64,000 nt of DNA, taken from Latrodectus hesperus. Its lineage: Eukaryota > Arthropoda > Arachnida > Araneae > Theridiidae. Below, in pieces: positions 34,204 through 46,587 of this stretch. The translations under genes were made by a program, and so were the position numbers. The stretch spans positions 66,502,140-66,566,139 of the forward strand of contig CM075858.1 in assembly GCA_037975125.1 (NCBI GenBank), in the 5' to 3' direction. The notes beneath the pieces were generated by a model. That model was not told the origin of the DNA. It worked only from the letters and a program-made list of their open reading frames with translations, and searched no databases. How positions within the stretch are numbered: position 1 is the first letter of the stretch; every line of letters starts with the position of its first letter.

Positions 34204-34521
34204 AAGAAATGAGGGGGAGGCCAACAGTAGAGATTCTTCCTATTCCCAACGAGAGAGCAGCCCTTCCACTTGCTCCGAATCTTCATCCACGTCATCCTAT
34301 TCCTACTCTGATTCGTCCGGTTCCAGAAATCAAGGCATGAATGGAGTACCAGCTAACAAGGAGTTTCACACATCGGGGTATTCCCGACAATCTTCTGGTA
34401 CAAGTGCTACTGCAGCTTCATTCCAAGTGTCGTTTGTCCAACCTTACTCACCAATTAAGAGCTATCGTCCTGTGCCATTCGACATTGTACATCCCACTGC
34501 GAGCAGCTATCGTATGCCTGG
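34204..34521 (+). CDS. Scaffold-like protein, exon D
   Basis: Acceptor ATATCTTTCTAG, donor CTGG|GTAAGT, phase 2 on both sides. It gives about 106 residues, with a dense Ser-rich tract (ESSPSTCSESSSTSSYSYSD) followed by a Tyr/Pro-containing tail (SFVQPYSPIKSYRPVPFDIV). Without splicing, the frame would stop at the TAA inside the donor, so retention of the last intron gives a protein ending at MPG. Confidence 0.88.
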
Positions 34522-34789
34522 GTAAGTTAAAATCTGCTTTCGGTATAATTCTATGCCACAACTGAATTATTTTAAGGTATCAAAAGTTAGGAGATAATAA
34601 TATACAACTTAATAATTATGTGTGCATTAATAAATTAATAAAAAATGCTTCATTAATTTCAATTCTTTCAGATTTAATTTGGTGACTGAACTCCAACTTG
34701 CTTGCTGTAAGATTGATTATCTAGCATAAATTAAAAAAAATTATATATAACTTAATTTTTCCGCGATTTTTTAAATATAATAGAAACGT

Positions 34790-35550
34790 ACACTAAAACA
34801 CAAACACTCTCTAATGATTAATCAACATCGCATTTTAACTTCGATAAATATAATGTTCCTTTTTCAATTTTTACCAATTTCTTCTTAACATCGAGGGAAA
34901 TGAACGGGTGGACTCCCTCGCCAAGGAGGCTATGAATATCAATCCCCATTCCACGACTACCATTTGCTTCGATGCAAACCTTGTTGCAAGGCATTAGCTC
35001 TGCGGGGGACTACGGAAAAAATGGTGCCTACCGGAGCTTAATCCTGACCGTGGTATCACCTCTACCATCAGCAGAATACGAACTGGGCACATAAGGGGTG
35101 TGAAAATCATGCCCGACGGGTCTAGAATCTACGCAAAATGCCGGCACAGCACTGGAGTTCCACTGGATCCGAGGCACCTCTTCAACTGCAGCTCTGTTGC
35201 CTCGACCCTCTTCAGCATCGACCCCAACTGCTGCCATGACAACCTCTTTATAGAAAAAGCTGAAGATGGGGGCAAGGCAGTGCTCCATGCATTTGGTCCT
35301 ATATGACTTGTCTTTTTTACTTTTTCTTTTTTCATTTTGCACTTGTCACACGACAACAACAACAACAACCAATTTCTTCTGTTCATAGAAAATTCAAAAA
35401 TAAATGCTGTAGTTAATATCTGACACAAACACACTCTATTGATTAATTAACATCGCAATTTGACTTCGATAAATATAGTGTTCCTATTTCAAATTCAACC
35501 AATTTCTTTTATAGACAATTCAAAAATAAATACTGTAGTTAATATTTTAA
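34790..35550 (+). repeat. Tandem duplication split by a LINE
   Basis: A unit of about 130 bp (ACACAAACACTCTCTAATGATT, CATCGCATTTTAACTTCGAT, ACCAATTTCTTCT, then ATTCAAAAATAAATGCTGTA) lies before and after the LINE, and is repeated a second time at about 35424-35550. The LINE landed inside the first copy, so the duplication came first. Confidence 0.8.
34886..35367 (+). mobile_element. 5'-truncated LINE with RNase H end, 13-bp target duplication
   Basis: The perfect duplication ACCAATTTCTTCT flanks it (34873-34885 and 35368-35380). The plus strand keeps the end of an RNase H domain (IEGNERVDSLAKEAMN, with the conserved Asp) and then, after a frame change, a zinc-knuckle-like C-terminus (CRHSTGVPLDPRHLFNCSS). 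It closes with a CAACAACAAC tail. At 482 bp it is a truncated, non-mobile copy of a Jockey/LOA/R1-like LINE. Confidence 0.88.
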
Positions 35551-35589
35551 TAATGAGGTGATACTCATTATATAATACCTCTTAACAGG

Positions 35590-35775
35590 GCTTGACTTAG
35601 CCTAAATGGGGCTCAAGGGAAAAATTTCTTTTGGAGTCCTCTCTGCTTCACAACAAATTTTCTATTTGATTGACAACGTAAAATAAATTTTTTTATTTGA
35701 TTTAGAGGCCCCTCTGATGTGAAATCCAGGAGCAACCATCCCGTATGCTCCTGCCTTAGTCAAGCTAAACCTCAC
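35590..35775. repeat. Possible short inverted-repeat element
   Basis: The ends CAGGGCTTGACTTAGCC and, inverted, AGGTTTAGCTTGACTAAGGC are similar, and the interior is GC-richer than the flanks. A clean target duplication was not found, so this is a weak MITE call. Confidence 0.3.
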
Positions 35776-35778
35776 TAA

Positions 35779-35945
35779 TGTCTACTTAGTCATTATGTTG
35801 TTTTAACTAATTCTTCACAGCAGTTCGGTATGTAAAGTGTTGTATTACTTTCACCCATCGTCTAATGTCTACTTAGCCATTCTGTTGTTTTAATAATTCT
35901 TAAACAGTTCGGTATGTAAAGTGCTGTAATATTTTCGCCCATCGT
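35779..35945 (+). repeat. Tandem duplication, about 85 bp, two copies
   Basis: AATGTCTACTTAG-CATT-TGTTGTTTTAA, then CAGTTCGGTATGTAAAGTG and CCCATCGT occur twice in the same order with small differences. Confidence 0.85.
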
Positions 35946-36439
35946 GTGTGTTTCTGGTAACTTAACTAGAATTTAAAATTATAAATATATTAATATTCAT
36001 CAGTATTGATCACGTTGAGCTTTACCAATACTGCGCAATTTATAGGTGATACTGGTATTAGCTTAATCTTAACAATTGAAAAATATATTGGCTATGCTTT
36101 GCTGTTTTATTTTAGTATATTAGTAATTTTCGATTATTTTATATCCAACATTCATGTCTAAATTTTAATTTGAATCATTTTAAAATTGCTATCATATTTT
36201 CTATATAAAGAAAAAATATTGGTATTTATATTGACAGAGCGGAATTTAATTAAATATTGATAACTCTTTCCTAAATACAAAAATATTCAGTTTTGAATTA
36301 TTAAATAAGAATCGCTTATTTGCTCACATTTTCTCTTTAGTAAGAAAGTAGTTCTAAGACATGTCTACACAGTAGAAATTAAAAATACTCTATTTCGAGA
36401 CTTGAAAGATAAAGGAATAGTTTTATTCACCTATAATCT

Positions 36440-36660
36440 AAAGCAGTAATCACCAAACTTATGAAGCTTCTGAGCTGCTATACCGTTCCTAAATCCTTTC
36501 GTGAACTACCACTTGAACGAAATGCCATTAAAAAAAAATTCTTATATCTACTTATTATCAATAAACTTGTGGTTCCAGTAAATTTGAAACCACTTAAACT
36601 GCTTATAAAAAATGAAACAGAATTTGAATTGTTCATAAAAAAGAAATTGTAGTGTAATTA
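36440..36660. repeat. Possible hAT end fragment
   Basis: CAGTAATCACCAAACTTATG followed by GCTTCTGAGCTGCTATACC resembles the terminal region of hAT elements related to the one at 3252. No partner end or target duplication was identified. Confidence 0.25.
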
Positions 36661-37649
36661 GAACAAATATTCTAACAGTATTTTTATGTGTGAATTTAAT
36701 GTTAGAAGCATAGAGCTCCTTTTTTAAAAAAATTAGAAACAAGCTTTTTAATGTTGAAAGCGTACCATTTGACATTTATCTAGGTGTTCATCCAATTCAA
36801 ATATGTTACCAAGTTCAACGTTCAAATAGTTTCAGAACTTTAAAGAAACGATTTTATTGATAAACCATTTTGAAAAATCAATCCCATCATAGCATTGTCT
36901 TCGTGAAAATCAAAATGCTCTCTGATAGAAGTAGGGAACACTTCAGCATCAATTTTTGTAAAAAATCATAATTTTAAAAATACTAGTTTTCTTTTGTGTA
37001 AAGTTCAAATGGGACGCGATTACATTAAATTACTTTACAATTATTTTTCAGTATCTTCAATTGTCCTGTAATTGAAATAACTTTTAAAAGAAATTAATTC
37101 CAACGACTTTTAAAAAATTATCAGTAACACTGTTTCATCTTTCTAGAATATTGAGCAATAATCTTTAAAACTTTGTCGACGAAATAACAGTTCTTCAATA
37201 TAGCACTGAATCAAAGGGGAAAAGAATCTTTTGGTTTATTTAACGCCATCTCTTAGTGTAAATCCTAACTACAGAATCATAAAATTTTATTCCATATATC
37301 TTCCTCTCATTATTAAAACTCATACAAATTGGAATTTCGGAAACTAACTTAAAAATTTTTTAAAAAAAGTTTAGAATATTTTATTTTTAAATACAATGTT
37401 TTGAAAAATAGATAAATTGGAAATGAAGTGAATGGAAGGATTTCAACTCTCGTTTCTATAGTTACATATTAAAGCAAAACGATGTTATCTTGCGATACTG
37501 GAAACGGCGCGTTTTTATCATATAATAGATGTTTCTTTTTTAGCAAATAGTATTTGATGTAAGATTTTATTGTATAAAAACAATTTTTCTTCGAATTGGT
37601 AATCTCAATCTACATTTGAGAGAAAAAATAATATTGAAATGAATATAAA

Positions 37650-38072
37650 ATGACGAATGTTACAAAAGAAGCTTCAAAAAAATCGTTTTCTTCTTTACCT
37701 TATCAAATATTTCTCGTATTTGGATGGTGGTATTTTATTATTTATGCTGTTCTGGAAGCAGCATTATTGTTTTATAAGAAAATTTATTTTGTATATCCGA
37801 ATGGAAATTTTTTTTCTGAAGTTGCTCTCATTCTACTTTTGTTTGGAATTGAAAGCATACGAACCTTTTTAGGCAAAAAAGGGAACTTAACAGAAAGAAT
37901 GCTATCAGTAGTAATATCTTTACTTTTGACTGTGCCTGTGTCTTGTGGAGTTATTTATTTTTTATGGTGGCAAACTTATGTGCTAAAACTTGATTTCATT
38001 GTTTCCATTATTGTATTAGCATTTCTGTCTTTGCAAACAATATCTGGTATTTTTACTTTACTGTCCTCATGA
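37650..38072 (+). CDS. Four-helix membrane protein, TMEM216/TMEM80 family (Transmemb_17)
   Basis: A complete 140-residue protein in one exon. Four hydrophobic helices are clear, at about residues 17-41, 55-75, 84-107 and 112-137. Family marks are the YP after helix 1 (YFVYPNGNF), the conserved GIESIRTFLGKKGNL before helix 3 (vertebrate members have GIExxRxxxGxKGNL), and LWWQTYVLKLD before helix 4. TMEM216 is a component of the ciliary transition zone (MKS module); TMEM80 is its paralogue. I cannot separate the two by eye. The start at 37650 is the first long-frame ATG. An ATG 10 bases upstream opens a 4-codon frame whose TGA overlaps this ATG. A poly(A) signal AATAAA is at 38238-38243. The gene lies on the same strand inside the last intron of the scaffold-like gene. 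The lack of introns hints at a retroposed copy. Confidence 0.85.
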   Translation: MTNVTKEASKKSFSSLPYQIFLVFGWWYFIIYAVLEAALLFYKKIYFVYPNGNFFSEVALILLLFGIESIRTFLGKKGNLTERMLSVVISLLLTVPVSCGVIYFLWWQTYVLKLDFIVSIIVLAFLSLQTISGIFTLLSS

Positions 38073-38237
38073 CTATGAATTTCATTTCACCAAGATTTTT
38101 CAAGTATTGTGAGATCAAGTAAGATACGAAATAATTCTTGTTAATTGTATTTTGCTTTATTAGGTAAAACAAATTTCAATTTTAAAAATACTTTATTTCT
38201 AAATTTCATTGTAAATCAAGGCTAGATAAAAGAATGC

Positions 38238-38243
38238 AATAAA
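38238..38243 (+). terminator. Poly(A) signal of the TMEM216-like gene
   Basis: AATAAA, 166 bases after the stop codon, the first canonical signal downstream. Confidence 0.5.
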
Positions 38244-38680
38244 ATATTTAATAATTGTGTGGTACTATTTGTCAAAATTATATATATTATTAATACAGAA
38301 ATCTTGTTTGTTATCAAAGGGTATTAAGTTAAATTGCAGAAGCATTGAAACTTTGATTCCTGATATTTTTTATTTATGTGTCAATTTTTTATTTAACTGC
38401 TGGCTTGATAATTTTCTCTGCCCCTTATCTTAATCTTCATAAGTATATTATGCATAGCTTTAGATTTCTATGATTTATTTAATAACCTGAAATGTTTCAA
38501 AGCTCTACAGCTTGAATTTCACTTTTACTATATTTGATTTTGACTGTCTCAAGCATGGATATTTATAATAGCTTGGAATCCACTTTAAAACATTACTCTC
38601 AGTTGAATTAGCACTCATAGCAGAACGTGACTATAAAGAAAGAAAAATAAACTGTAATTAGCCAGAATGAAATATTGTAT

Positions 38681-38683
<3 letters not shown>

Positions 38684-38762
<79 letters not shown>
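38684..38762. repeat. (AT)n microsatellite
   Basis: About 39 uninterrupted AT dinucleotides. It is likely to be length-polymorphic and a weak spot for assembly. Confidence 0.98.
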
Positions 38763-38764
<2 letters not shown>

Positions 38765-41013
38765 GCTTACCCAAAATGAATTTTTCTTAAGTTGGATATT
38801 TTATTTTGTATTTTTCCCCCAATTATAATTTTTTTATGATTGTTAGGACTTTTTAATAATATAAAAATTTTCTAGCTTTCATTGTTAACTTATTGTTTGG
38901 TTTTGCATGCTAATTGTAATGGAGTCTGGATTTTCTGTCAACAAATACATCATTTAAAAGTGGTCTCATGTTTGTAGACTGATTTTTCTTTTAAGTAGAT
39001 GAATAGATTATTGTTTTAAAAACATTAAGTGTAGAATATTATTTATGCTGAATATTTTAATGATGCTCTTCACACCAAATATTTATAATGATGCCTCATT
39101 TATATGGTTGCTTAATTATTTGAATAGTATATTTATTTTGTCACATATTATATTTTGTTACTGTATCATTTCATGTTAAAATGTAATGAAAATTCTTTAG
39201 TACCTTTTATTTAATATATTATTGCTTTAAAAAAGAAACTTGTGAAGATTTAGCTTTAGTAGTACTTGCCACCTTCAATGTAACATATCTTTTATGGTCT
39301 AAAAATTAATTGATGATCCCAAGTAACTGGTGACGAATAATTATTTACTAAATTCATTCCTGATTTAAAACTGATATTTCAGATAAGAATATATTTCTTG
39401 AGGGTCATGTTTGTCAAGGTTGCAATAGTAATCCTATTAGATTAGAATGTCATTTCTTGCTCAGTAAAATGTAATAAAATTACTTTAAACTATGTCGATA
39501 TAAATTGAAATAATTGAGAACTGAAGTATAGAAAATCAAATTCTCTCTATTATTAAACAAGATTTGTTTTCTTGGAAAAGAAGGTATGTAATCATCAAAC
39601 TTCATGAAGAAATTTATTAGGTTGATAAAGTCAAGGATAATTGACTTAAATTTGTACTTTGACATGGGAAAAGGAACGAATCATGATGTATCGCCAATAC
39701 AGAATGCATTTTGTCTATTATTTAAACAGTGGATTTTTAATGATATATACCTCAGGGAAAAAGGAAAAAATTCTAGTAACTATTTGTGTTACAAAAGTGC
39801 AATTTTCTTTTTTAAAAAGTATTGGAAATATTCAAATAAAAACAAAAAGATAAAGTGGGTGCGATCTTGAGGAATTTCTGTTGGATCCCAGCAGAGCTTA
39901 CACGCTTGCCACAGATTTTAGCTGGCAATAATTGTGGCTTATGCCAATCTTGGTAACCCTACTTCAATGCACCAGATATGGTAATTCAAGCTATTTCTGG
40001 AATTTTGTTCTTGCTTTGCACTTTTTTTTCAGTTTATCACCAAGGGCGTGGGCTCTCCTAGGATTTTACCGGGAATTTCAATTGCATTAGAGTTTTTGTC
40101 TAGCATTTATTAGGAAAAAACATGAACTTGGCTAGGGAAGCATGTGGTAACATGCAAACTCCAGTTTTACAAATTCTCATCCAGATGTATAATGTACATT
40201 TTTCACTTACTTCATAATAATTCAAATGTATGAACTTGATTAAAAATTAATTACTTATTAATAGAACAATTTAAGGATAACATCAGTTGTAGTTTAAAAA
40301 ATCATTATTAAAATACTATCCCAATACTAGACTGCAGCTATTTTTTCTTTGGAGTGTTAAAATTATATTCATGAATGTGCAGTCAGCCTAGAAATTATTA
40401 ATCTTAAAATTTTTGTTTACATCCCAACAAAAAGTTAGTTGTGCTAAAATTGTTATTACATAATTTTCATAACAAAACATCAAGTGCAAAATTACTTTAA
40501 GTTTATTTCTTGATACATTTGATTTTCTTAAATGTTATCACCTTTCTTATTTCAGTTGATAGGTACTGTAATTTTTTGAGGATACATCAAAGCGCACACA
40601 CGTCTTGAAACAGCATCTTTTATACTAAATTGAATTTTTCAGTAGAAAACAATCCAAATTCTGATGAACTTGATGCATGTAAAAAAGAAATATGAAATGT
40701 TAATTACACTGAATGATTTAAAAGCTTTTATTGTGTTTTTCATTTGCAGAAAAAACTGCTTATCTTTTTTTCTAACAATATAAACTTTTTTATTTTCAAA
40801 AAGAATGTCTTACCTCATACATATTCATTAATGAGCCTTGCTTTTAAAAATCCAAGAAGAAAATCGTTTTTCAAGCTTTGAAACTGATAAATTTTATAAA
40901 TCAAGTTAACAAAAGAAACATTTAAGTGTATATATTTAAAATAAATATTATTTACATGAGATTCTTTTCCAATATTGTGCACACACAATATATGTTTTAT
41001 TTTCCTTTTTCAG
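38763..41013. other. AT-rich intron sequence, nothing recognised
   Basis: No element ends, tRNA boxes or open frames with features. It ends in the strong acceptor TTTTCCTTTTTCAG of exon E. Confidence 0.5.
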
Positions 41014-41056
41014 TCTTCAAGAAGAGGGAAAACATTTGCAAGCTGAAGTTTCATGA
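41014..41056 (+). CDS. Scaffold-like protein, proposed last coding exon E
   Basis: A strong acceptor (TTTTATTTTCCTTTTTCAG) is followed by 43 coding bases that complete the phase-2 Gly codon from exon D. They add LQEEGKHLQAEVS and stop at TGA 41054-41056. A poly(A) signal AATAAA at 41374-41379 follows. With this exon the five-exon total is 3,548 nt, correct for the frame. The alternative is that the true last exon is another one and this is a chance fit. Confidence 0.6.
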
Positions 41057-41373
41057 ATGATAAAAATGTGAACTTGTTTAAATTATATGAGCTTCTTACT
41101 GTATAACATGCTTCCAGAATTTTATGAAGTAATCAAGATTTGCATTAATATATTAAAATTAAAATGTAAATCTTGATACATTTAATTTTATAAATCAAAA
41201 ACTTTGATTTATGAATAATGTGCAAATTTTATTAATCTATACAAGACGAAAAGAATTTATTGAGTTTAAAGATTTTATGTAAATAACTTTAAATCAATGT
41301 ATATTGTAATTTTTATCAAATTTTAAAATTGCCTCAACTTTTTGTATAGATACATTTGTACAAAAATTAAAAT

Positions 41374-41379
41374 AATAAA
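41374..41379 (+). terminator. Poly(A) signal after exon E
   Basis: AATAAA 318 bases after the proposed stop. It would give a 3' UTR of about 340 bases. Confidence 0.45.
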
Positions 41380-41399
41380 AATATTTGTGACATATCCTT

Positions 41400-44300
41400 T
41401 ATGAATCTCTTATTTCAATTTGCTCCAAGAAAGACTTTTTAGATATTTTTGTCAGACTAGAATAATCCGGAGTTCAAAAGTATAAAAATAAATTGTATGC
41501 ATGTATGATAGAAAAAATAAGACACACTAAATAAATTTCAAGAACCATTTTAATGGTAAAAATTTTCTTATTTCATCTACATTTTAAACTTGTCTACACA
41601 ATTTTCTCTCTAAAATTGGAGCGTTTTATAAATGCATTAAAATGACTGCTTTTTACACGAGAATTGGCTACTAAAACAGCATTTTAATTATGCAATACAA
41701 CAAATTAATATAGCATAAAAAAAGCTTGCTTACAAACATAACATAAACCAAATTTAATTACTGTAAATAAGCACCAACCATAAGAAAAGTAGGAATAAGC
41801 TGGAACACCTTAATACATAATGTTTCCTATAAAGAGTCACCCTCAATAATGATGAATTACTGCAACTTAACACAATAAAAATAAGTTTCTCAATTTTTTC
41901 ATTTTTGGATAAATTTAAAAATGTTGAGTGAATTAAATTTTTTTAACTTTTAAAAGTGAAAAATAATTACTGTTAACTTTCATTTAATTTGTTTTTGGTC
42001 CCATGAGTTAGAAATAATTTCAATATAAGGTATGAAAGCAAAATACTCCAACTTATCCTTCTTTCCTTTTTGGCAAAATAATTTGAATTATTGTTAATTA
42101 ACATTCTTATAATGTTTAATATATCAACAAAAAAGCATAAAATACAAATATGGAAGAGACATAATACAACAGTTTGGCATCAATATTTCTCACACAGTGT
42201 GTGGCTATCTTTCCAATATATATAACATACTGCATTTTATATAAAAAATCAATATTCAATTTCATTCAATGAAACTAATACAATTTATGAGATTTCTTTG
42301 AATGTCAATATTATAAGAATAACAAATAAAAAAACAATTACTTTGAAATAAATCACAGTTATTACAATGAAAAGAACAAAATGTAAAAAATAGTACAACA
42401 ATGAAGATAAGTAACTTCTTAAAATGTCACAATAAAAGAATCCAGTGGAATAGATTTTATTTTTTAGGTAATGAATGTTTGCAATACACTAGTTTTTAAA
42501 GATTAACAAAACATTCTAATATGTAGTGAGGCTAGTTCTCAAACAATTTGTACAATACATAAATGAAACATTTTTAACTGAAGAACTTTGTAAACATTCT
42601 AATTAGTTTCCCAATTTATGTGAAAATTTAAAGATTATGCTTTAACCATTGATAATGTGGTTACAATTCAAAATATTAACAACTTATAAACTATTGTTAT
42701 TAATAGCTTTTTAATGTTTAACAATCATTTTACTTAAAACTTGCTTAACATATGTATTTACAAAATATTGTATTCATTATGTGATTTTTTTTCATTAAAT
42801 TTTTTTGACTTGAGTATATCTGTATAGAATATAAGTCAAGTAATTTTTTCACACATTGTTCAATATCTCTAATTTATTAAAAATGTAGAAAAACTATTCA
42901 AGACATGAATTTTATAATTTAACATTTGTTATATAATTTATCAATAGTAATTTTATTTATATAAAAGAAATGTTCTTTGGATACATTATAAAACAAAATA
43001 CATTTTAATTTGGAATTCCTATAGATCAAGTTATTTTTTAGGTGAAAATTAAAAAAAAAAAGATTACTGCATCTATCTGTATCAAAAAGAAAAATTATAA
43101 ACCTTTCAATAATATTAAATAAAATAAAAGAAATATTACATATTTAATACATGTTTATAAAATATGTAATGAAATACAATAATAATATACTGATTTTAAC
43201 AGATTTCAATAAAATTATGGCACAAATCTAACATAGTTACAAATAGAGGTTATTATTTAATGACAATGAACATCCTTAAAAAGCACCCATAAAAACATAC
43301 TAACAACAATCAATATTTGTGCGTTCTTTACACAGGAAATGCATTTTACTTTTACAATTTTATTTTGCCTTGCATTTTTCAAAGTTTGTAAAAATAATTC
43401 ATAAACTATATAGAAAAGTTCCAATTTTTTTTCCCACATATTACTATTTTCAAATATTTTTGTTCTATTTACTATTAATTGGCAAAAGGTGTGAAATCTT
43501 ACTTTTGTTAAGCTGATGTTATGGTAACTAAAAAGATTTTTGAACAAATCAAAAATTCACATGGCATAAAATTTAAATCAATATTTAGAGAAAGAAAAAA
43601 CAAGAAAAAAAGGCAATTTTTTTTTAAACTTTGAAATGAATTCAAAGAAAATTTTAGTAAATTAAAGTAAACAAGAACTGAAAAAAATTGAAAAGAACTT
43701 CTTGATTTTGGCAAAATTAGCAAATTTTTCAAGTCTAAATATATTTTTAAATATTTTCATTATTTTGGGATTAAAATATAAATAGTATGACTTAGAATGT
43801 TCCTATTTTAAACTTCTAAGGTAAATAATGAGTTAATTTAATAAAGGCAGAATACATTTTGTAAAATTTGATATGTCGACCTATAATTACAAAGGGGCTA
43901 AATATAAGAAACATGTAAAAAACCTTAATACAGAAAATGTAAGAAAAATGATATAAAAGCAAGCTTAAAAGTACCAAAATGCTTTCATTTCCTCACAATA
44001 TATAAAATTTAATAATTGCCAAGATGTTTCTACCCAAATTGTATAAAAATTAAACAGACTATATCTTATAAAAATAGTAAAATAAATTAAAAATCAGATG
44101 AAACAGTCTCATTGAAGTGATAAATTTATTCTGGAGTGAATTAAAAGATTTATTTGTATTCAGTTAATCGTGAAATAGTAGAAATCTTATAAGTGAATTT
44201 CTAGAAAGAAGTTTGATTATGCCTTGGAATGAAAGACACTAAACATTTATTTTGTTGGATATAACAGCTAAAGATAAAATTTAGTTAGACTTGAAAAAAT

Positions 44301-46587
44301 CATTAGATAAACAAGAAACTAAATATAACATTAATTTAATCGATTTAATAAATTTTGCTAACTTATTAAACTTTTTTTGAATCATTCATCATTAAATTAG
44401 GAAACTTGTTTGCAATTAATAAATGAAACACACATACAGAACTGATTTATTTGTAATTTAATACAGTGTATCTTTTTAAAATAAAATAGTTTAGTGCTAG
44501 TCTACATTGAATATAAAACTGTGCTGAAATTATCTAACTCTACTGTATTTACTGAAACAAAAACACATCAAATGCTTTTAATGCAAGTAATGAATATTAA
44601 AAATAAAAACATTTATTTAAGAATTTCAATGTAAGAAACGGTTTTGTCTATCAATCAATCAATGGTAATTTTTTGCACATGAGCACTGATTAGACTGGGA
44701 CCCACAGAATAAAATGGATTCCAAACCACTACAAAAATCTAAAATGAAGATCAAAACCATGAATCGCTGAATTAAAGTCAAAAGTACTAAAGTAAACACA
44801 TGAATTTAATGTCCTTTTCCCATACTTCCATATTTACCATGTATGAAATAGGCAATCACAATAAGCACATATTTAAAGGTAACATACTTTCATCAGAAAA
44901 TCATTTAAGATTTTAAAAGCTATCAGTTTTCTATATTCTTGAACACTTTTACTTTCATATATAATGATTAGTTTAAAGTTTTTCAAAATATTTTCTTGTG
45001 ATATATTTTTAATATTAAGACAAAGAAGAAAGTATTATTTTATTGTTTTCAGAGACAATTGAAGATATATAATATAAATGTCACAGGAAAGAGAACTTAA
45101 ATAATATTCAACACTTTCATTCACATATGCAACTATTTTGATTATAAATACGAAAAACGATAATATTGCATTTTTATTCACAGAGAAGAAATATGATATT
45201 AAGATGCTCTCTTCTTAAAGATACATATTTTAAACTGATTTAGGAAAACGAAATTCAAGAGATTACATTCGATAATTTTTTATTATTACATCTGATTTTG
45301 CATCATTCATTCATTAGTTTTGCTTATGTCATGTTTTTTCAATCATATTCTTTTTTAAATGTTTTATTTTTCATAATTATTTCATATATTTTTGTATTGT
45401 ATGAATAACATTATTTTTGAAAACAAAACAGCTGCTATCTACATAGATATACTTCATATTTTTCATACCAATTTAAGATGATTCATATCAATCAAAGTGA
45501 AATGAGTATAATTATGAGACAATTTAGAAATATAATAATTCTTATAGCAAGTTTTAACAATATTGTATATAAACAATTACATTCTTCATGATTATTTCAA
45601 ATTAGTCTATTTTTAATTAATCATATTTTTTTTTATAGAAATACAGCAAAAGTAACTAAATCAAAAGAATTATTCCATAAAATTCTTAATACATTCAACT
45701 TACAAATCGTATAAAAATGTCAATTCCACAATTTTGTCTTCAAATGTATGGAATTAAGTATAAGTAATTTTCATGCAGTAGAGAAATCATATGTACATTA
45801 AAAACTTCACGTTTTAAGAGAAATACATTTAAAATCAAATTAAGATGTAAAATATATTAATTTGTCCAAATAATTTAACAAATCATATTTTATATTATCA
45901 AAATTAAATATATACAAAGGTAAAAATAAATAACTTAACATTAAAATATGTTAACACTTAATCTATAACAATTTAAAATTTAATGAAATAAATGCAGAAA
46001 ATGTTTGAATAGTTGCACAAAAGAAATTTTGAACATTTTAATGACTCATGAGAAATTACTCTGTGGATTGAAAAATATAATAAACCTCAATGTCACAGTA
46101 ATTTTAATTAATAAACATTAATTTGTAAAATCATTTCCAAATATTTTTTAATTAGTTGATTTTAAAAAGGTACATATAAAGCAAAACTACAATTAAACTG
46201 TTTTCGATATAAAAAAAGCAAATACTTTGCTTAGTCATGGAAGTTGGGAGAAAACACATAGAAATAAATGGTTTATAAAAACTGATTAACATATGTATAC
46301 AATTTAGAAAACTTCATTTATGACAAACATGAGGAAGACAGCTTTAAGTAGAGTTCACTAATGCAAACATCAGAAAATCACAGTAAACGTAACAAATAAA
46401 TAAGTACAACAAAAGCTACAACTTTTAAAAAAATGCCCCTGTTATAAAAAAAGCTCACCAAATGAAAAACAATAAAAATATCAAAAAATGGAAGTTCTAA
46501 AAAAGATTTATCTACACATCTGTCTTGATCAATACTGATTGCATGTTTCGCAAATGATTTTTTCTTGTGATGTAAAAGGATGGATTT
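41400..46587 (-). other. Region between converging genes; probably includes a long WLS 3' UTR
   Basis: Five kilobases of very AT-rich sequence with no transposon ends or coding frames, apart from a decayed SINE-like piece at about 44645-44770. The stop codon of WLS is at 46588, and several AATAAA signals are possible on the minus strand, so the 3' UTR end cannot be placed. Confidence 0.5.
44645..44770 (-). repeat. Decayed SINE, family 1
   Basis: Shares TTTTTGCACATGAG, GGGACC, AAATGGATTCCAAACCACTA and ACCATGAA with the copies at 50409 and 58385. The boxes are degraded. Confidence 0.5.

Larger units (their letters stand above)
34522..41013 (+). other. Last intron of the scaffold-like gene, hosting another gene
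   Basis: GT..AG, 6.5 kb. It contains a LINE (34886-35367), duplications at 34790-35550 and 35779-35945, the single-exon TMEM216-like gene (37650-38072) and an AT microsatellite (38684-38762). It depends on exon E being correct. Confidence 0.55.

Noticed and set aside
43257..43732. Overlapping frames on both strands between the converging genes
   Set aside because: Low complexity from AT-rich DNA; no domain, and more likely 3' UTR or intergenic sequence.
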